Shown: one piece after another, positions 1-3,494 of the stretch | Layout: each line of letters begins with the position of its first letter | Position numbering within the stretch: position 1 is the first letter of the stretch | DNA from: an uncultured Alphaproteobacteria bacterium | GTDB lineage: Bacteria > Pseudomonadota > Alphaproteobacteria > Puniceispirillales > Puniceispirillaceae | Assembly: GCA_913064995.1 (NCBI GenBank) | Contig: CAJYBL010000094.1 | Span: 1 to 6,330, forward strand | Direction: 5' to 3' | DNA: 6,330 nucleotides | Notes under the pieces: generated by a model | Databases searched by the model: none | Seen by the model: only the letters and a program-made list of their open reading frames with translations | Told to the model about the DNA's origin: nothing | Translations under genes and position numbers: made by a program

Positions 1-117
1 GCTTTGGGTATCTCTCATTCAGATTTGGACTTGGTCAAAGGGGTGGGGCCCAGAATGGCCGGGCTTGCGTCTCGGATAGACGGTTTACTTGATTGGTTGG
101 TAGATTTGATTGAATAA
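1..117 (+). CDS. C-terminal fragment of an unidentified protein
   Basis: Frame 1 is open from the left edge and ends in TAA at 115-117, giving the last 38 residues of a protein that begins outside the window. The tail starts ALGISHSDLDLVKGVG and ends in a hydrophobic, acidic helix-like stretch (LLDWLVDLIE). I do not recognise the family. The spacing of hydrophobic residues suggests two amphipathic helices, and no membrane segment is evident. It lies 76 bases upstream of the hydrolase start on the same strand, so the two could be co-transcribed, but nothing in the tail shows a shared function. That it is coding is inferred from the open frame reaching the edge and its ordinary amino-acid composition. 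A frame this short could be open by chance. Confidence 0.5.
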   Translation, partial: ALGISHSDLDLVKGVGPRMAGLASRIDGLLDWLVDLIE

Positions 118-178
118 GGTTTTAAATTTATTTCCTTGCAGATAAGCTTTGCTTGCCCTTTCCAAAGTTCACTCCCCA

Positions 179-186
179 AGAGGAAG
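179..186 (+). promoter_or_regulatory. Ribosome binding site that fixes the hydrolase start
   Basis: AGAGGAAG lies 7 bases before the ATG at 194 and is a good Shine-Dalgarno match. The frame extends upstream to a TTG at 149, but that codon has no comparable purine run before it. The extra 15 residues also do not resemble the start of a sulfatase, whose first beta strand (QLILMTDEH here) normally lies within about the first 15 residues. The ATG at 194 is therefore preferred. Confidence 0.7.
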
Positions 187-193
187 CTCACTA

Positions 194-1633
194 ATGCAAG
201 ACAGACCCATTAACCAGCTCATATTAATGACCGACGAACACACGCGGAAGGTTCTTGGATGCTACGGCAATAAGATTGTCAAAACGCCCCACATCGACAG
301 CCTAGCGCGTGAAGGAACATTATTTGAAAACGCCTATACAAATGTGCCTATTTGCGTGCCAGCCAGAGCTTCTTTTGCAACAGGAGATTATGCGCATCGT
401 TCACATCATTGGGATAACGCCACACCCTATTTTGGCACACCCAGCTCTTGGGGTAACGAGCTACAAAAAGCCGGTGTCACAGTCGGGTCAATCGGCAAGC
501 TACATTACCGGAACTCAGATGACGACGTGGGGTTTGATTTTCAGAAGATACCAATGCATGTAGTCAACGGGACTGGTGATGTTCTGGGCTGCGTTAGGGA
601 ACCTTTACCAAAGCGCTGGAAGTCTTTGTCTATGGCTGAAAAGATTGGCCCGGGGGAGACTGACTACAATATTTATGACCGTCAGGTAGCAACTGAAGCG
701 ATAGAGTGGTTAGCCACGGATGGTAAACAAAAGAAGCCTTGGGTGTTGTTTGTATCCATGGTAGCGCCACATTTTCCGTTGATCGCACCGCAAGAATTCT
801 ACGATCTCTATGACAAGCTTGGTCTGATGCCTACAAAACCCCGGGAGTCCCCAGAGCATCCTTGGCATCACGCTATGCGAAATTGTCAAATCATGGATAA
901 CTTTACCTCAGAGCGAACAAGGGTTGCGCTGGCATCCTACTACGGGCTGGTCACGTTCATTGATGATTTGATTGGCAAAATTTTAGGAGCGGTGGAACAA
1001 ACCGGTCTTGGCGACAACACACAGATTTTCTACCTCAGCGATCACGGTGATAATATTGGTGAACGCGACCTTTGGGGCAAATCGAACTTCTACGAAGAAT
1101 CAGTTGGCATACCCTGTATTATAAAAGGGCCGGGAATTCCCGTGGAGAAAACTGTTAAAACACCAGTTTCCTTGATTGATGTCTGCCCAACGATACTAAA
1201 AACCGCCGGCATCAACCTAGAGGCAAAGCCGGGCACATCACTAGTCGATCTGGCAAACGCAGAAGATAATCTTGATAGATTTGTTTTCTCTGAATATCAC
1301 GCTGTGGGATCAGCAACTGGTGCTTTTATGATCCGCAAAGGACAGTGGAAATTGATCTATTATGTATCAATGCAGCCACAGTTATTCAATTTAGCTGAGG
1401 ACCCTGAAGAATTGCGTGATCTTGGTACCGACCCAAAGTACGAGGGTATACGCATACAATTGGAAGCCGAAGTTCGATCAATATGTGACCCAGAAGCAGT
1501 TGATGCCATGGCGAAGGCTGATCAGATGGCTATCGTAAACGCAAATGGTGGCATAGAGGCCGTTGTCGCAAAAGGCGGATTCGGGGCTACACCTCCACCC
1601 GGGGTTAATGCGGAATTTGTGAACCAGAAATAA
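194..1633 (+). CDS. Type I (formylglycine-dependent) sulfatase / phosphonate monoester hydrolase-like enzyme
   Basis: A 479-residue alkaline-phosphatase-superfamily hydrolase expected to cleave a sulfate ester or a related phosphate or phosphonate ester. Visible active-site elements, numbered from the ATG at 194, are the N-terminal metal site LMTDEH (D14), the formylglycine motif C54-V-P-A-R58, G-K102-L-H104, P-H193-F-P, the second metal site S-D283-H284-G-D and K296 in LWGKSNFYEES. Known biology of the family: C54 must be oxidised to formylglycine by a maturase, which is not in this window. There is no signal peptide, because the catalytic strand begins at residue 9, so a cytoplasmic enzyme acting on an imported small substrate is inferred. 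The D-H pair and the cytoplasmic form resemble choline-sulfatase and phosphonate-monoesterase branches, but the C-terminal tail (KADQMAIVNANGGIEAVV) lacks the Trp-Asp ending I associate with BetC, so I do not call it betC. Ten ATA codons set it apart from polA. The family is secure; the substrate is unknown. Confidence 0.93.
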   Translation: MQDRPINQLILMTDEHTRKVLGCYGNKIVKTPHIDSLAREGTLFENAYTNVPICVPARASFATGDYAHRSHHWDNATPYFGTPSSWGNELQKAGVTVGSIGKLHYRNSDDDVGFDFQKIPMHVVNGTGDVLGCVREPLPKRWKSLSMAEKIGPGETDYNIYDRQVATEAIEWLATDGKQKKPWVLFVSMVAPHFPLIAPQEFYDLYDKLGLMPTKPRESPEHPWHHAMRNCQIMDNFTSERTRVALASYYGLVTFIDDLIGKILGAVEQTGLGDNTQIFYLSDHGDNIGERDLWGKSNFYEESVGIPCIIKGPGIPVEKTVKTPVSLIDVCPTILKTAGINLEAKPGTSLVDLANAEDNLDRFVFSEYHAVGSATGAFMIRKGQWKLIYYVSMQPQLFNLAEDPEELRDLGTDPKYEGIRIQLEAEVRSICDPEAVDAMAKADQMAIVNANGGIEAVVAKGGFGATPPPGVNAEFVNQK

Positions 1634-1661
1634 CAGATTAGAGCGTTTGCCTCAAAGCAGC

Positions 1662-1674
1662 AGACCACGGGTCT
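1662..1674. terminator. Weak hairpin between convergent genes
   Basis: AGACC-ACG-GGTCT forms a perfect 5-bp stem with a 3-base loop in the 55-base gap between the hydrolase stop and the 3' end of the convergent tRNA gene. It could terminate transcription from either side. The stem is short, and neither strand has a proper T run after it (TGAAATTT on +, GCTGCTTT on -). The terminator role is inferred mainly from position. Confidence 0.22.
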
Positions 1675-1688
1675 TGAAATTTGGGAAA

Positions 1689-1765
<77 letters not shown>

Positions 1766-1783
1766 ATCTTTGATCATCAGCGG

Positions 1784-1796
1784 GGCATTTCATGCC
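1784..1796. repeat. Short inverted repeat upstream of the tRNA
   Basis: GGCAT-TTC-ATGCC is a perfect 5-bp stem with a 3-base loop, 18 bases upstream of the mature tRNA 5' end. If transcription starts near the proposed promoter at 1826-1852, this hairpin would lie in the leader removed during 5' processing. A role is not established, and the repeat is short enough to be chance. Confidence 0.3.
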
Positions 1797-1825
1797 GCCA
1801 CCGAGCAAAATCCGAATGGCTTTCT

Positions 1826-1852
1826 TCTATACTGACTTTGCCCCCTTGCCAA
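1826..1852 (-). promoter_or_regulatory. Candidate tRNA-Arg promoter
   Basis: Read on the minus strand, TTGGCA (1847-1852) and TATAGA (1826-1831) are separated by 15 bases, which is shorter than the usual 17. TTGGCA matches five of six consensus -35 positions and TATAGA four of six -10 positions. The predicted start would give a leader of roughly 50 to 55 bases before the tRNA. The -35 overlaps an inverted repeat at 1842-1856. Its position fits an independent tRNA promoter, but the spacing makes it tentative. Confidence 0.33.
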
Positions 1853-1856
1853 GGGG
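1842..1856. repeat. Inverted repeat CCCCTT-GCC-AAGGGG
   Basis: A perfect 6-bp GC-rich stem with a 3-base loop lies between the ABC ATPase stop and the tRNA. It could be the ABC transcript terminator, but no T run follows on either strand. It could instead be a protein-binding palindrome over the candidate -35 element of the tRNA promoter. The sequence supports the repeat, not its function. Confidence 0.4.
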
Positions 1857-1910
1857 ATACTGCTGGTTCTTTACTGGCATCATGGCTTTGCCTGTAGCGG
1901 TCAGGCCGAT

Positions 1911-1929
1911 GTCATATGACGATCATATG
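1911..1929. repeat. Nested palindromes CATATGA-CGA-TCATATG
   Basis: The perfect 7-bp inverted repeat CATATGACGATCATATG at 1913-1929 shares its left arm with a separate perfect 10-bp palindrome, GTCATATGAC, at 1911-1920. It starts 24 bases past the ABC ATPase stop on that gene's transcript side. No T run follows, so it is a poor intrinsic terminator. An operator-like binding site or a weak 3' hairpin are both possible. Confidence 0.4.
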
Positions 1930-1953
1930 CCGCCAAACATTGCTTATGACAGC

Positions 1954-2925
1954 CTATTTTGTCAGGCTTAGAAACACATCTTCAAGGTCAGGTTCGGCGG
2001 TGCTGATATCGCTTATCTCAAATCCGGCAAGCCGCACTTTTTGCAGAATATCAATCGTGTTGCTTGTCGCCGGATCAAAGCTGATCGACAGTCGGCCATC
2101 ACGCCATCGCGCGCCAAACTCGGCAAGCGCGTCAGGTAACGGCAGCGGTGGCGGTGTTGTCAGGCTAAGATGAAGTGTTTTCTGGCCAGCCGAGGCCAAT
2201 AGATCGGCCTTTGTTTTTGCCGCGATAATTTCGCCCTTATTGATGATGGCGATGCGGTCGCACAAGGCTTCGGCCTCTTCAAGATAATGCGTTGTTAGCA
2301 CCACCGTTACACCGGCTTGGTTAAGGCTTTTGATACTGTCCCATAAACGTTGGCGAAGCGCGACATCAACTCCGGCGGTCGGTTCGTCCAAAACCAGAAT
2401 TGGCGGGCGATGCACCATCGCCTTGCCAACCAAAAGCCGTCGGCGCATGCCGCCTGAAAGCCGCCGCGAGTAGAAATCAGCCTGTTCGGTCAGGCCAACC
2501 ATCTCCAAAATGTCATCCGTATGACGTTCGGCTTTTGGCACGCCAAACAGCCCTGCCATCATATCCAAAGTTTCGCGCGGAGTGAAAAAAGCATCAATAT
2601 TCAATTCTTGCGGCACAATGCCAATATTGGCGCGCGATTGCCGCGGATTGGCATCAATATCAGTTCCCCATATCGATATGCTGCCGCTGGTTTTCACCAC
2701 CGTTCCAGCCATGATATTGATAAACGTCGATTTGCCAGCGCCATTTGGCCCTAAAAGCCCGAAAATACAGCCAATCGGCACTTCGATATCAATTGATTTT
2801 AAGGCATGATGCGCCCGTCCACCAGCATCATAAATCTTGTTCACATTGCGGGCTTCAATCGCTAGCCCAGAATCGGGGCTATAAGTAAAGCCGGCAGTCG
2901 GAATTACGGTATTTTGCGATGTCAT
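1954..2925 (-). CDS. ABC-2 type transporter ATP-binding protein
   Basis: A 323-residue nucleotide-binding subunit that would power export through a separate membrane permease at the inner membrane. All ATPase motifs are present and look functional: Walker A G59-PNGAGKS-T67, Q-loop Q106 (VPQELN), signature L156-SGGM, Walker B ILVLDE (176-181), D-loop AGVD (184-187) and H-loop H213 in TTHYLEEAE. An N-terminal extension of about 20 residues precedes the usual first strand (LAIEARNVNKIY), and a C-terminal region with a proline-rich stretch (TTPPPLPLP) ends in EPDLEDVFLSLTK. This architecture is typical of the CcmA/YadG-like drug- or polymer-export group. The ATG at 2925 is supported by AAAGG at 2934-2938, 8 bases upstream. 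No ABC-2 permease adjoins it: downstream is a tRNA and upstream a divergent gene. Its partner must be elsewhere, and the substrate cannot be told. Confidence 0.93.
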   Translation of the reverse strand: MTSQNTVIPTAGFTYSPDSGLAIEARNVNKIYDAGGRAHHALKSIDIEVPIGCIFGLLGPNGAGKSTFINIMAGTVVKTSGSISIWGTDIDANPRQSRANIGIVPQELNIDAFFTPRETLDMMAGLFGVPKAERHTDDILEMVGLTEQADFYSRRLSGGMRRRLLVGKAMVHRPPILVLDEPTAGVDVALRQRLWDSIKSLNQAGVTVVLTTHYLEEAEALCDRIAIINKGEIIAAKTKADLLASAGQKTLHLSLTTPPPLPLPDALAEFGARWRDGRLSISFDPATSNTIDILQKVRLAGFEISDISTAEPDLEDVFLSLTK

Positions 2926-2948
2926 GATGGCTGCCTTTTTTGTAAAAA

Positions 2949-2954
2949 ACTATA
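2949..2954 (-). promoter_or_regulatory. Possible -10 element for the ABC ATPase gene
   Basis: TATAGT on the minus strand matches five of six consensus -10 positions, 24 bases before the ATG. Transcription would start near 2942, just upstream of the AAAGG ribosome binding site, giving a leader of about 17 bases. I see no TTGACA-like element at the expected distance; that stretch is GC-rich (GCGCGCCCC). Tentative. Confidence 0.25.
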
Positions 2955-3066
2955 AGGGGCGCGCTGGGAAGATATAGGCCGTTGTGATGTGGGCGGCAAG
3001 GGGGGCAAAGAATCTTCGCCGGCTGGTGCCTGTTACAATTGCATCAATCGGAAAGCCGCTATAGGT

Positions 3067-3072
3067 TATAAA
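3067..3072 (+). promoter_or_regulatory. Possible -10 element for the zinc-finger/polA cluster
   Basis: TATAAA lies in the divergent spacer 80 bases before the zinc-finger ATG. TTGCAT at 3039-3044 is a partial -35 match, but 22 bases away is too far; TATAGG at 3060-3065 would give a 15-base spacer instead. One of these overlapping hexamers may serve the cluster, since no other promoter-like sequence stands out before polA. The rest of the 226-base spacer (2926-3151) shows nothing else I can support. Confidence 0.27.
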
Positions 3073-3151
3073 AGATGGACTGCGCCGTACGATTGAGGCG
3101 CGCCGCAAACAGGTTTTGGCCGTAAAGCCATACGATTCGAATGAGGATATC

Positions 3152-3352
3152 ATGACCCCGAACCAAGCTGGAACGAAGGCCGATCAATTAGCTCCTTCAT
3201 CATCAAATGTAATTGTCACAAATCAGTCGCGGGTGGCTTGTAATGGTGTTGGTGGCCCGCTTGGGCATCCGCAGGTATGGTTGACGCTTGGCACCGATGG
3301 CAGGGTCACTTGCCCTTATTGTTCTTGCGCATTTGTTGCGGCGGCCGAATAG
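3152..3352 (+). CDS. Small CHCC zinc-finger protein (NDUFS6 C-terminal-like)
   Basis: A 66-residue protein whose second half is a zf-CHCC domain: VAC30-NGVGGPLGH39-PQVWLTL, then TC54-PYC57. Cys30, His39, Cys54 and Cys57 are the expected four zinc ligands. The domain is related to the C-terminal part of mitochondrial complex I subunit NDUFS6. Bacterial standalone versions of this size are commonly annotated only as zinc-finger domain proteins, and their function is not settled. Residues 1-25 are polar and probably flexible. I chose the ATG at 3152 because TGAGGA (3142-3147) lies 4 bases before it. An in-frame TTG at 3116 would add 12 residues but has no suitably spaced ribosome binding site. 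It heads a same-strand cluster with a small membrane ORF and polA. There is no signal peptide, so it is expected to be cytoplasmic or peripherally membrane-bound. Confidence 0.88.
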   Translation: MTPNQAGTKADQLAPSSSNVIVTNQSRVACNGVGGPLGHPQVWLTLGTDGRVTCPYCSCAFVAAAE

Positions 3353-3381
3353 CGATTTTGGCTAAATAGCAGTTTTGGCCA
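3348..3381 (+). repeat. Imperfect 17-bp tandem repeat across the zinc-finger stop codon
   Basis: AATAGCGATTTTGGCTA (3348-3364) is followed directly by AATAGCAGTTTTGGCCA (3365-3381), identical at 14 of 17 positions. The first copy contains the zinc-finger gene's TAG stop (3350-3352), and the second ends at the AAGGG before the small membrane ORF. It looks like a local duplication. I see no hairpin or promoter role. Confidence 0.5.
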
Positions 3382-3389
3382 AGGGCGCG

Positions 3390-3494
3390 ATGGTGATTGA
3401 AATGCCGGTTGTGACGATTAAGGCGACCGATATCTGGGCCATTCTTGGTATCATTGGTATCGTCAGCTTTTGGATTGTAGGGCGATATGAGTGA
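3390..3494 (+). CDS. Putative 34-residue single-pass membrane peptide overlapping polA
   Basis: An open frame between the zinc-finger gene and polA encodes 34 residues. A short polar N-terminus with K11 and D14 is followed by one hydrophobic stretch, IWAILGIIGIVSFWIVG (15-31), and a charged R-Y-E tail. This is the pattern of a single transmembrane helix with a G20-x-x-G23 pair. Its TGA (3492-3494) overlaps the polA ATG (3487) by 8 bases, which would allow translational coupling. AAGGG at 3381-3385 lies 4 bases before the ATG; starting instead at the next codon, GTG 3393, gives a better 7-base spacing. A TTG at 3375 is also in frame. I do not recognise the family. The coherent helix and tight gene packing favour a real gene, but a frame this short could be chance. 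Confidence 0.5.
   Translation: MVIEMPVVTIKATDIWAILGIIGIVSFWIVGRYE

Noticed and set aside
106..134. Possible hydrolase promoter, TTGATT with TATTTC at 17 bases
   Set aside because: The -10 match is poor and the region is simply AT-rich. It overlaps the end of the upstream gene and is not convincing enough to list.
149..193. Upstream TTG start for the hydrolase, adding 15 residues
   Set aside because: No ribosome binding site precedes it, while AGAGGAAG is well placed for the ATG at 194. The added residues are not sulfatase-like and do not form a signal peptide.
2987..3064. A 25-codon + strand frame with a basic, helix-like product
   Set aside because: There is no ribosome binding site, no overlap or coupling with the next gene, and no distinct hydrophobic or domain pattern.
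3116..3151. TTG start for the zinc-finger protein, adding 12 residues
   Set aside because: The only nearby purine run (AGG at 3111-3113) is 2 bases away. TGAGGA before the ATG at 3152 fits better, and the domain needs no extension.
2950..3153. A 67-codon minus-strand open frame in the divergent spacer
   Set aside because: Its start overlaps the zinc-finger start region, it has no clear ribosome binding site, and the product has no recognisable domain. It is most likely chance.
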